Below are positions 48,733 through 56,489 of a stretch of DNA of 64,000 bases, piece after piece. Made by a program: the position numbers and the translations under genes. This DNA comes from Archangium sp. (GTDB taxonomy: Bacteria > Myxococcota > Myxococcia > Myxococcales > Myxococcaceae): contig JAUXRX010000009.1 in NCBI GenBank assembly GCA_030681645.1, positions 124,001-188,000 on the forward strand, in the 5' to 3' direction. The notes beneath the pieces are model-generated. The model ran no database searches, was not told the DNA's origin, and saw only the letters and a list, made by a program, of their open reading frames with translations. Every line of letters starts with the position of its first letter. Position 1 is the stretch's first letter.

Positions 48733-50463
48733 TCAGCTCGAGGAGCCCGAGTCTCCGCGAGGAGTGACGCGCGCGACGACGGCGAACGCCAGCACGGCGA
48801 CCCCGAGGAAGACGACGCCCTCGATGCGGGGCCCGAGGAGCACGCGCCCCACCCCGAAGAGCGCGCCGTAGACCGCGACGATCCCGGCGAGCCAGCCGAT
48901 CCACGCGTTCTTGCCGCCCGCCGCAGGTTCCGGTGCGAGTCCGGCCTTCGACGCGATGTGGCGCCAGCCGATGCCGCCGGGCCGGGTGCGCTCGTAGAAC
49001 GCGCGCAGGTGCGCCTCGGGTTCGGGCGCGGTGAGGAACGTGACGGTGAGCCAGCCCACGGTGGTGATGGCCGTGTTCACCAGCATCAGGTGCGCGCCGC
49101 CCGTCGGGTCCGAGGGGTCGAACACGCGGAAACCCGTGAGCAGCAGGAAGCTGACGAGGGAAAAGCCCATGGCCGAGATCTCCGACCAGGCATTCACCCG
49201 CCACCAGTACCAACGCAGCAGGTAGACCGGGCCGGTGCCTGCGCCGAGCGCGATGAGCACGCGCCACGCGCCGTCCACCGAGCCCACCTTGTAGAGCGCG
49301 TACGTCGAGAGCCCCGAGAGCAGGAAGAGCACCACGGTGGTGAGCCGCGAGAGGCGCACCAGCTTGTCCTCCCGAATGGTGACGAAGCGCGCTGCGACGT
49401 CGTTGACCAGGTACGAGACGCCCCAGTTGAGCTGCGTGGAGAGCGTCGACATGTACGCGGCCGCGAACGCGGCGATGAGCAGGCCCTTGAGCCCCGAGGG
49501 GAGCAGGCCGATCGCCTTCACGAAGCCCACGCCAGGATCCGCGAGGCCCGGGTAGAGCAGACCCGCGGCGAGCGCAGTGAGGATCCACGGCCAGGGCCGC
49601 ACGGCGTAGTGCGCGACGGTGAACCAGAGCGTGGCGAGCTGGCCGTCACGCTCGGTGCGCGAGGCGAAGATGCGCTGGGCCACGTAGCCACCACCGCCCG
49701 GCTCCGAGCCCGGGTACCAGCTCGCCCACCACTGCACCGCCAGGTACGAGAGCAGCGCCGTCAGCGGCATCCACGTGGTGTCAGAAGGGAAGAACTCGAG
49801 CGCGTGCGGCGGCGTCTTCTGCACCAGCGCGTCGAGCCCTCCCACCGCGTCGACCGCGTACACCGCGAGCACGATGCAGCCGGTCATCGCGAGGATGAAC
49901 TGGAAGAAGTCGGTCACCACCACGCCCCACAGCCCGGACATCGAGGCGTAGACCACGGTGAGCGCGAAGAGCCCCAGCATGGCGACGAAGGGGTCGACGC
50001 CCATCGTCACCTCGAGCACCTTCACCATCGCCAGGTTCACCCAGCCGATGATGATGAGGTTGATGGGCAGCGCGAGGTACAGCGCGCGGAAGCCGCGGAG
50101 CAGCGCGGCGGAGCGCCCGGCGTAGCGGAGCTCGGTGAGCTCGGCGTCGGTCTTCACGTTCGCGCGGCGCCAGAGGCGTGCGTAGAAGAAGACGGTCAGC
50201 ATTCCGCCGGCGACCATGTTCCACCACACCCAGTTGCCCGAGATGCCGCGCTGCGCGACGAGGGCGGTGACGGCGAGGGGGGTGTCGGCGGCGAAGGTGG
50301 TGGCGACCATCGAGGTGCCCGAGAGCCACCAGGGCAACGAGCGCCCCGCGGTGAAGTACTCGGCGATCGACTTGCCGGCGCGGCGCGTGAAGAGGAGCCC
50401 GACGATCGACGAGGCGACGAACGAGGCGAGCACCACCAGCCAGTCGAGCGCGGTCAATTCCAC
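48733..50463 (-). CDS. Sodium:solute symporter (SSS family)
   Basis: 576 residues from GTG 50463 (VELTALDWLVVLASF), with about thirteen hydrophobic helices, matching SSS topology. The recognised N-terminal parts are SIAEYFTAGRSLPWWLSGTSMVATTFAADTPLAVT and the later NWGVSYLVNDVAARFV; this kind resembles symporters of sugars, proline or pantothenate. An upstream in-frame ATG would add a stretch encoded by the hairpin at 50486-50508 and is rejected. It follows the lipid-transport operon on the same strand after 54 bp containing that hairpin. Confidence 0.88.
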   Translation of the reverse strand: MELTALDWLVVLASFVASSIVGLLFTRRAGKSIAEYFTAGRSLPWWLSGTSMVATTFAADTPLAVTALVAQRGISGNWVWWNMVAGGMLTVFFYARLWRRANVKTDAELTELRYAGRSAALLRGFRALYLALPINLIIIGWVNLAMVKVLEVTMGVDPFVAMLGLFALTVVYASMSGLWGVVVTDFFQFILAMTGCIVLAVYAVDAVGGLDALVQKTPPHALEFFPSDTTWMPLTALLSYLAVQWWASWYPGSEPGGGGYVAQRIFASRTERDGQLATLWFTVAHYAVRPWPWILTALAAGLLYPGLADPGVGFVKAIGLLPSGLKGLLIAAFAAAYMSTLSTQLNWGVSYLVNDVAARFVTIREDKLVRLSRLTTVVLFLLSGLSTYALYKVGSVDGAWRVLIALGAGTGPVYLLRWYWWRVNAWSEISAMGFSLVSFLLLTGFRVFDPSDPTGGAHLMLVNTAITTVGWLTVTFLTAPEPEAHLRAFYERTRPGGIGWRHIASKAGLAPEPAAGGKNAWIGWLAGIVAVYGALFGVGRVLLGPRIEGVVFLGVAVLAFAVVARVTPRGDSGSSS

Positions 50464-50485
50464 GCGCGGGTTCCTACCACTGTCT

Positions 50486-50508
50486 CCCTCTCCCCGAGGG
50501 GGAGAGGG
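50486..50508. terminator. CCCTCTCCC-family hairpin between barrel and symporter genes
   Basis: CCCTCTCCCC (50486-50495) and GGGGAGAGGG (50499-50508) form a 10-bp stem with a 3-base loop, the tightest in the family. It separates the end of the operon at 50518 from the symporter start and may end or reduce transcription into it. Confidence 0.75.
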
Positions 50509-50517
50509 CACGGCGCG

Positions 50518-51882
50518 TCACGGCACGTAGATGCCGAGCTGCACGAACGCGCCGTACGTCGACGCGCCGTACTCGCTGCGAAGCCCGCGGCTCGCGGTCG
50601 CCGCCCTGAAGTTCTCGGAATTGGTGAGCACGTCCGCCCGCGTGAGGCCGTCGTACACGTGTGGATCCGGCCCGCGCCCCAGCGGCACGTAGGCGCCCGC
50701 GCGGATGAGCACGGTCTGCGTGAACGAATACTCGAGCGACGGAATGATCATCGCGCTCGGGTCCGTCAGGTTCCCCAGCACCGAGAGCGAGAGCGAGAGC
50801 AGGTCACTCGCGATGAACGACGCAGCCACCGCCGCCTGGTGCTGCCCCGCCCCGAACACCTCGCCGCGAATCACGCGCGCCGACGAGAGAATGCTCGCGT
50901 ACTTCCGCGGATCCGTCGTGCCGAAGCCGTTGAACGAATACTCCGCCATCAGCACCCACTTCTCGTGAGGCTTCGCCTCGGCGCCCACCACCCCGCGGAA
51001 GAAGTGCTCGCCCACGCTCACCGACGAGGTGCCCAGGCCGAGCAGCTCGACGGTGTACGCGCCCTCTGCGTGCACCCCGATCGGCCCCAGGTCGCCCACC
51101 ACGTCCGCGCCGAACACGAGGTCGCGCACGTACTTGCCCGCGGACACCGAGACGTCCCAGCCCTTCAGGTTGGTCTGAAAGCGCGCCACCGCGCCGTTGT
51201 CCTCGGGCTTGAGCTGCGGCAGGTAGAGCAGGTCGAGCTGCGTGACGTCGCCGAGCGCGACCGCCAGCCGCACCGCATCGAACCCGCGCCGCACCTCGCG
51301 ATCGATCACCGTCGGTGGAAACGGCGAGAGCACGTCAGTCGGGTTCCAGAGGCGCCCCGTGCCCCACGACAGCACCTGCCGGCCGACGGTGAGATCGCCG
51401 AAGGGCAGGGCGAGCTTCACCGAGAGCCGATCGAGGTTGTGATCGAGCCGCCAGCTCGGGCCTGCCGCCAGCGTCCCTGCCAGCTCGACGATGCGACGCT
51501 GCGCGCCTGAGCCCGTGCCTCCCACCGTCCCGCTGAGCGAGGTCCCACCCGCGAACGTGGCGTCTGAAGCGAGGGACAGCGCCGCCTGCCACGCCACGTC
51601 GACCTCGACCCTGTCTTCGAAGCGAAAGCGCGAGCTCACCCGGAACAGGTGCGCGCTGAGCATGCCGCCCTCGGGCACCGCCGGCGCCGTGGGCAGCAGC
51701 GAGGCGAGCGCGCGCGAGCTCGTCACCGTGTCGGGCTGCAACAGGAACCCCGACAGCATGCTCTTGTAGAAGCCGCTCACCTCGAGCACGCCACCGTGCC
51801 CGTCGCGCGCGACCTCCTTCGCCTGCGCCGGCAGCGCGAGGATCAGCCCGACCAGCGCGAGCTCAATGCGTCGCAGTGGCAT
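50518..51882 (-). CDS. Outer-membrane beta-barrel-like protein of the operon
   Basis: 454 residues, signal peptide MPLRRIELALVGLILALPAQA. The body is built of short alternating strands of barrel type with the landmark VGRQVLSWGTGRLWNPTDVLSPFPP, which I know from outer-membrane proteins that accompany export systems. The final residues YGAFVQLGIYVP have an aromatic-containing C-terminus like many barrels. Role in the operon is unproven: an outer-membrane port or acceptor is the natural guess. It overlaps the ATPase gene by 20 bp. Confidence 0.72.
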   Translation of the reverse strand: MPLRRIELALVGLILALPAQAKEVARDGHGGVLEVSGFYKSMLSGFLLQPDTVTSSRALASLLPTAPAVPEGGMLSAHLFRVSSRFRFEDRVEVDVAWQAALSLASDATFAGGTSLSGTVGGTGSGAQRRIVELAGTLAAGPSWRLDHNLDRLSVKLALPFGDLTVGRQVLSWGTGRLWNPTDVLSPFPPTVIDREVRRGFDAVRLAVALGDVTQLDLLYLPQLKPEDNGAVARFQTNLKGWDVSVSAGKYVRDLVFGADVVGDLGPIGVHAEGAYTVELLGLGTSSVSVGEHFFRGVVGAEAKPHEKWVLMAEYSFNGFGTTDPRKYASILSSARVIRGEVFGAGQHQAAVAASFIASDLLSLSLSVLGNLTDPSAMIIPSLEYSFTQTVLIRAGAYVPLGRGPDPHVYDGLTRADVLTNSENFRAATASRGLRSEYGASTYGAFVQLGIYVP

Positions 51883-52555
51883 TCGCGACCACCTGGCCGT
51901 CGACCAGCCGCACGACCCGATCCGCCCGCTCCAGCACCATCGGATCGTGCGACGAGAAGATGAAGGTGATGCCGCGCTCCCGGTTGAGCTCTCGCATCAG
52001 GTCCATCAACGCAGCGCCCGTCGCCTGGTCGAGGTTGGCCGTCGGCTCGTCGGCCAGCACCACCGCCGGCTCCGAGACGATCGCCCTCGCCACCGCCACG
52101 CGCTGCTGTTGCCCTCCGCTCATCTTGAGCGGCCGCGCGTCGAGGAACGCGCCCAGCCCGATGCGCTCGAAGATGGCCTTCACCTTCTCGCGCCGCTGCT
52201 TCGCGCCCAGCCCCTTGAGCTCGAGCACGTAGCCCGCGTTCTCGGCCGCGGTGAGCACCGGCACCAGGTTGTACGACTGGAAGATGAAGCCGATGCGATC
52301 ACGCCGCAGGTCCGCCAGCTCGACCCGCGAGAGCCCCGCGAGCGCGCGCCCGTCCACCTTCACCACGCCCGAGGTGACGGCATCGAGCCCGCCGATGAGG
52401 TTGAGCAGGGTGGTCTTGCCCGAGCCGCTCGGCCCCGACAGCGCCATGAACTCGCCCTTCTCGACGGCGAGCGACACGCCCCGCAGCGCGTGCGCCGGGG
52501 TTTGCCCCTTCTCTTCGTACACGCGGGTGACGTTCTCCACTTCGACGACGGCCAT
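51863..52555 (-). CDS. ABC transporter ATPase, LolD/MacB-like
   Basis: 230 residues. Walker A GPSGSGKTT (about 41-49), Q-loop FQSYNLVPVLTAAEN, signature MSGGQQQRVAVARA, Walker B VVLADEPTANLD, H-loop SSHDP. Size and the QSYNLVP pattern are those of the ATPases that drive FtsX-type permeases (LolD, MacB, FtsE). The signature Met replaces the usual Leu. It starts 14 bp after the preceding permease and is part of the operon with 52570 and 53793. Confidence 0.95.
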   Translation of the reverse strand: MAVVEVENVTRVYEEKGQTPAHALRGVSLAVEKGEFMALSGPSGSGKTTLLNLIGGLDAVTSGVVKVDGRALAGLSRVELADLRRDRIGFIFQSYNLVPVLTAAENAGYVLELKGLGAKQRREKVKAIFERIGLGAFLDARPLKMSGGQQQRVAVARAIVSEPAVVLADEPTANLDQATGAALMDLMRELNRERGITFIFSSHDPMVLERADRVVRLVDGQVVANATATH

Positions 52556-52569
52556 GGGCGTTGCCTTTC

Positions 52570-53796
52570 TCAGGTTCGACGAAGCGCTTCAGCCGGCTGC
52601 AACCGGGTGATGCGGGAAGCGGGGTAGATGCCGACCACCAACGCCATGAAGTAGACGAGCGAGGTGGCCTTCATGACGTCGGAGAAGATGAAGCGCGTCT
52701 TCACCAGGGTGGAGATGGTTGCGCCCTCGAGCTGAAACGAGTCGCTCCCCTTGAAGACCTGCAGGCCGTCCTGGCCGAAGTGCCAGCTGAGCCACGAGCC
52801 CAGCGCCGCACCGACGAGCACGCTCACGGTCGCGATCCAGAACGACTCGGCGAGCACCACCTTGATGATCTTCGAGGGCCGCGTGCCCAGCGCCATCAGT
52901 ACGCCGAACTCGCGGGTGCGCTCGAGCACCGACATGAGCATCGTGTTGAGCACGCCCAGCCCGACGAGAAAGTAGACGAACGCGGCCATGAAGAAGACCA
53001 CGTTGTCCATGAGCGCCTCCATGCGACGCAGCACCGGCAGCAGCTCGCCCCAGGTGAGCACCTCGAGGTCCGGGCTGAGCGCGCTCTTCAGCTGCGAGGC
53101 GACCACCTCGGCCTGCGTGGGATCAGGCAGCTGAATCAGCAGTTGGTGTGCCCCGTGCTCCATGCCCAGCAGCGTGCGCGCGGACTGCTGCGAGACGTAC
53201 ACCTGCCGCTGGCCGATGACGGGCGCGAGCGAGTGGAAGATGCCGCGCACCCGAAAGAGGTCGGCGCCCATCTCTGCGTCGGTCCTTTGCACCATGAGCC
53301 GCAGCTTCGAGCCCACCTTGAGCGCGAGGCGGTCGGCGAGCTGCTCACCGATGAGCACGCCATGCTCGTCGTCGGCGGCGGGCAGGGCGCCGGCCTTCAC
53401 CTGGCGCAGGTGGGCCGAGAGGTTCTTCTCGTCGTCCCAGGCGACTCCGAACACCTGCACCGGCTCGTTGCCGCGCGCGCTGGTGGCCAGGCCACGCGCC
53501 AGCACCCGCGAGCCGACCTCGGAACCCGCGGGCAGCTTCATCGTCTGCCGCCACTGCTCGACGTCAGGCATCGCCAACGCCACGTCGCGCCGGGTGCGGA
53601 AGTCCTTCGCGAAGATCTCCACGTGGCCCATGCCGCCGTTGTCGAGCTGGTTCTTCGCGTCGCCCATCATTCCGCCCACGAGGCCGGAATAGAAGATGAC
53701 GAGCAGCAGCCCGAAGCCGATGGCGCTCATGCTGATCAGCGTGCGGCGGCGGTTGCGCCAGATGTTCCGCCAGCCCAGTGCGAGTGCGCCGCTCAT
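52570..53796 (-). CDS. FtsX/LolE-type ABC permease
   Basis: 408 residues: N-terminal helix (about 20-42), a large periplasmic domain (about 55-270), and three C-terminal helices (VVFFMAAFVYFLVGLGVLNTMLMSVLERTREFGVLMALGTRP at about 275). This is the MacB/LolC-E topology. The start NIWRNRRRTLISM is typical. Such permeases extract lipoproteins or move substrates through periplasmic partners and do not translocate through the membrane. It overlaps the sister permease by 4 bp. Confidence 0.9.
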   Translation of the reverse strand: MSGALALGWRNIWRNRRRTLISMSAIGFGLLLVIFYSGLVGGMMGDAKNQLDNGGMGHVEIFAKDFRTRRDVALAMPDVEQWRQTMKLPAGSEVGSRVLARGLATSARGNEPVQVFGVAWDDEKNLSAHLRQVKAGALPAADDEHGVLIGEQLADRLALKVGSKLRLMVQRTDAEMGADLFRVRGIFHSLAPVIGQRQVYVSQQSARTLLGMEHGAHQLLIQLPDPTQAEVVASQLKSALSPDLEVLTWGELLPVLRRMEALMDNVVFFMAAFVYFLVGLGVLNTMLMSVLERTREFGVLMALGTRPSKIIKVVLAESFWIATVSVLVGAALGSWLSWHFGQDGLQVFKGSDSFQLEGATISTLVKTRFIFSDVMKATSLVYFMALVVGIYPASRITRLQPAEALRRT

Positions 53797-54989
53797 GTGT
53801 GCCTCAGGGCTTCGACGGGCTTGAGGCGCGCGGCCCGGAACGCGGGCAGCAGCGCGCCCACCACGGCGGTGAAGAACGCGGTGATCGCCGCGCCCTTGAG
53901 CGAGCCGGGGAAGAGCGAGAGCTCGAGGTGGCTGGGCATGCGCACGCCCATCACGTCGCCCTTCATCATGCTGCTCAGGTCGGCGGTGCCGATGCCGTAG
54001 AGAATGGCGCTGGCGATGAGCACGCCCGCGGCGAAGGCGAGCGCCGCCTGCCAGAGCGCCTCGAACAGCACCATGCCGAGGATGCGGCGTGGCCGCGTGC
54101 CGAGGGCCGCGAGCACTCCCAGTTCGTGGGTGCGCTCGAACACCGACATGGTCATGGCGTTGAACACCCCCAGGCCCACGATGAGGAAGATGACGAAGTC
54201 CATGAAGCCGGCGTTCTTCCGCTTCTGATCAATCGAGGCCTTCATCTGCGGCAGCATCTCGCTCCACGACAGCGCCTCGAGCGTCTTCAGGTCGAGCGCG
54301 GCGCGCAGCGTGTTCACCTCGGCCGAGACGTCTTCCTGGTCGGTGGGCAGCTTCACCACCACCTGGTGCACGCCGTCACCGAGCGCGAAGAAGCTCTGCG
54401 CCTCGGCCAACGGCATCACCACCGCGTTGGCGTCGAGCTCTGAGCTGCTCGAGGTGAACGTGCCTGACACGGTGTAGCGGTCGTTCGCCACCGAGCCGTC
54501 GGCGCCCTGGCTCACCAGCACCAGCTCGCCTCCGTTCTTCACCTGGAGATCGAGCGCGAGCTCGCGGCCGATCAACACCTCGCCCTTCGCTGCGTTCCGG
54601 CCGCTGTCCAGACGGTACATGGTCGACGAGTCCGGCTCGAGGCCGAGCACCGTCACAGGGGCAGAGCGATCGCCTGAGCCGGCCAGGCCCGCGCCGATGA
54701 CGCGCCGCTCTGCCTTCGCGCCCGGGAGCGCCCCGTGGAGCGCGGCCTCGACCTGCACCGGGTTCTTCACCACCGTCGCGATGCCGGGGGCTTCCTGGTA
54801 GCCGAGCCCGTGCACCTGCAGGTGGCCGAGCAACCCGCTGGTGACGTCGCGGATGATCATCTCGTTGGCGGCCTCGCGGTAGCTGTAGAGCGAGACGATG
54901 CCCGCCACGCCCGCGGCCATGGCGGTCATGGTGATGATCGATCGCCGCGCGTTCCTCCAGATGTTCCGCCACGCCATGGTGATGAGCAT
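53793..54989 (-). CDS. FtsX/LolC-type ABC permease, partner of 52570
   Basis: 398 residues with the same topology as its neighbour: MAWRNIWRNARRSIITM, a periplasmic domain, then FVIFLIVGLGVFNAMTMSVFERTHELGVLAALGTRPRRI. The two share the TR(E/H)xGVL.ALGTRP block, so they are paralogues from a duplication and probably form a heterodimer with the ATPase at 51863. It starts 4 bp after the LolA-like gene. Confidence 0.9.
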   Translation of the reverse strand: MLITMAWRNIWRNARRSIITMTAMAAGVAGIVSLYSYREAANEMIIRDVTSGLLGHLQVHGLGYQEAPGIATVVKNPVQVEAALHGALPGAKAERRVIGAGLAGSGDRSAPVTVLGLEPDSSTMYRLDSGRNAAKGEVLIGRELALDLQVKNGGELVLVSQGADGSVANDRYTVSGTFTSSSSELDANAVVMPLAEAQSFFALGDGVHQVVVKLPTDQEDVSAEVNTLRAALDLKTLEALSWSEMLPQMKASIDQKRKNAGFMDFVIFLIVGLGVFNAMTMSVFERTHELGVLAALGTRPRRILGMVLFEALWQAALAFAAGVLIASAILYGIGTADLSSMMKGDVMGVRMPSHLELSLFPGSLKGAAITAFFTAVVGALLPAFRAARLKPVEALRHT

Positions 54990-54993
54990 CTCT

Positions 54994-55776
54994 TCAGTCC
55001 TTTCCCTGCTGCAGGCGGCGCAGGCTGAAGGTGTCGTCGGGCACGTCGAGGTCGAGCTCGACGGACTCGTAGGTCATGGTGGTCTGCCGGCCCTTCTCCG
55101 AGGGGAAGATGGTCAGCTTCATGGGGAAGGTGCGCCAGCCGATCTTCTTGATGTCGGAATAGGTCATGCGGCGCGCGAGCACGTTCTCCTCGTCGTAGAA
55201 GCGCTGCTCGAGGGGCACGCAGGTCTCGCGATCGAGCACCATCTCGACCTTGCCCCACACCGTCTTCGCCTCGGGCTTCGGGGTGAGGGTGACGAACCAG
55301 GCCTTGCGGCCCTCGTGCTCGAAGGTCTTGTCGACCCGCGAGGTGAAGTCGGTGGCGATCGACGAGCCCCTCACCAGGTCGTCGTTGGTGAAGTCTGACC
55401 CCATCCAGCTATCGCCCATCATCCCGCTGGGCAGCTTCATCACCCGGCCGGCCTGGGGCAGGTAGTTCCACAGCTGCTTCTCGCGCTTGAGGGTCATCAT
55501 GCCCGTCTCGCGCGGGCCTCCCTCGAGCACGCGCACCAGCGCGAAGTCGCGGCCCTTGCTCCACAGCTTCATCTTGATGGCGCGCTCGTACTGCGGCGTC
55601 TTCATCGACATGGTCATCACCGCGATCGACGAGCGGCCCTCGAGCACGCGCTCGGTGCGGGCCATGAGGGGCACCACGTCGGGCTTCTCTTCGGCGCTGG
55701 GGCACACGGGCAGATCCGCGGGCGGGGCGTCGGAGGCAGCGAGCAACAACGACAACGCGAGGAGCGTGGTGGTCAT
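54994..55776 (-). CDS. LolA-like outer-membrane lipoprotein-sorting protein
   Basis: 260 residues with signal peptide MTTTLLALSLLLAASDAPP. The open-barrel LolA-like fold is suggested by ERAIKMKLWSKGRDFALVRVLEGG, KLWNYLPQAGRVMKLPSGMMGDSWMGSDFTNDDL, and the later KVEMVLDRETCVPLEQRFYDEE and IFPSEKGRQTTMTYESVELD. That set matches the lipoprotein-sorting protein family that is usually longer than canonical LolA. It would shuttle a lipidic cargo across the periplasm. Its gene is between the TetR gene and the permeases with gaps of 13 and 4 bp. Confidence 0.87.
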   Translation of the reverse strand: MTTTLLALSLLLAASDAPPADLPVCPSAEEKPDVVPLMARTERVLEGRSSIAVMTMSMKTPQYERAIKMKLWSKGRDFALVRVLEGGPRETGMMTLKREKQLWNYLPQAGRVMKLPSGMMGDSWMGSDFTNDDLVRGSSIATDFTSRVDKTFEHEGRKAWFVTLTPKPEAKTVWGKVEMVLDRETCVPLEQRFYDEENVLARRMTYSDIKKIGWRTFPMKLTIFPSEKGRQTTMTYESVELDLDVPDDTFSLRRLQQGKD

Positions 55777-55789
55777 GGTCAGGGCTTTC

Positions 55790-56407
55790 TCAGGGGGAAC
55801 AGATGCGGCGGGCGAGGTCGATGACGAGGTCGGAGAACGACTCCATGTCGGGGTCGGTGGGCACCGTGTCTCCGGGGAAGGTGGACTTGTAGGCCGCGGT
55901 CTTGGCGGCCTCGATCAGCGCCATCTGCGTGGTCAGCGGCAGGTCCGTTCGCAGCGCGCCCAGCTCCACGCCGCGCTGGAAGAACGCCATCATCTTCTGC
56001 CGCCCGGGGATGAACATCGGCATCACGCGCGCGGCGAGGTCAGGCTCGCTCAGCATCGCGTTGCCCAGGCGAATGAGGCAGTCGTACTCGAGGCGCTTCG
56101 TCTCGAGCTTCTCGAGCCGCTCGATGCTGCTGCGCCGCAGCTCGGCCCAGAACGCGTCGGCGGTCTCAGGGAGCGCGAGCTCGAGCAGCTTCGTCTCGGG
56201 CTCGGCGCAGACGATGAAGACCGTGGCCGCGAGGTCCAGCTTGTCGTCGAAGTAGTGGTAGAAAGAACTCTTCGAGAAGCCCGCGGACTCGAGGATGCGG
56301 TTGATCGACGCGAGCTGGTAGCCGTGCGCCGCGAACTCCTTCATCGCCGCCTCGAGCAGCCTCGTCTTCTTGTCCTGGGCGATGTTCTCGTAGTTCGGGC
56401 GAGGCAT
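55790..56407 (-). CDS. TetR-family regulator of the operon
   Basis: 205 residues. N-terminal HTH at about 15-60 (TRLLEAAMKEFAAHGYQLASINRILESAGFSKSSFYHYFDDK), then an all-helical ligand domain with no recognised ligand motif. The palindromes at 56407-56448 overlap and precede its start codon, the usual place for an autorepressing TetR. It is the first gene of the leftward operon, so its ligand should switch the whole LolA-like, permease, ATPase and barrel set. A C-terminal metal or lipid ligand is plausible but not shown. Confidence 0.92.
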   Translation of the reverse strand: MPRPNYENIAQDKKTRLLEAAMKEFAAHGYQLASINRILESAGFSKSSFYHYFDDKLDLAATVFIVCAEPETKLLELALPETADAFWAELRRSSIERLEKLETKRLEYDCLIRLGNAMLSEPDLAARVMPMFIPGRQKMMAFFQRGVELGALRTDLPLTTQMALIEAAKTAAYKSTFPGDTVPTDPDMESFSDLVIDLARRICSP

Positions 56408-56448
56408 TGGACCACCTGGTCCAAAGGACTAATGGACCAGCTGGTCCA
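56407..56448. promoter_or_regulatory. Two TetR-type operators, centres 25 bp apart
   Basis: Box 1 is TTGGACCACCTGGTCCAA (56407-56424), with 8-bp arms around CC. Box 2 is TGGACCAGCTGGTCCA (56433-56448), a perfect 16-bp palindrome. Both share TGGACCA-N(0-2)-TGGTCCA. Box 1 begins on the first base of the TetR start codon, so bound repressor would also block translation initiation. The 25-bp spacing puts the two on roughly one to two-and-a-half helical turns. Confidence 0.85.
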
Positions 56449-56489
56449 CGCGCAAGCCGAACCCGAAAAGCGTCGTGGTTACGATGCCT

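Noticed and set aside
48405..48767. Forward open frame in the gene-poor spacer
   Set aside because: Composition unlike neighbouring genes, no motif, and it overlaps the symporter 3' end on the other strand.
47485..51510. Very long forward open frame across the repeat protein, symporter and barrel genes
   Set aside because: It is antisense to well-supported genes, Arg/Gly/His/Glu-rich, and has no recognisable domain.
56407..56448. Palindromes as insertion-sequence ends
   Set aside because: The two copies are 25 bp apart at a TetR start, with no transposase or target duplication, so operators are a better explanation.
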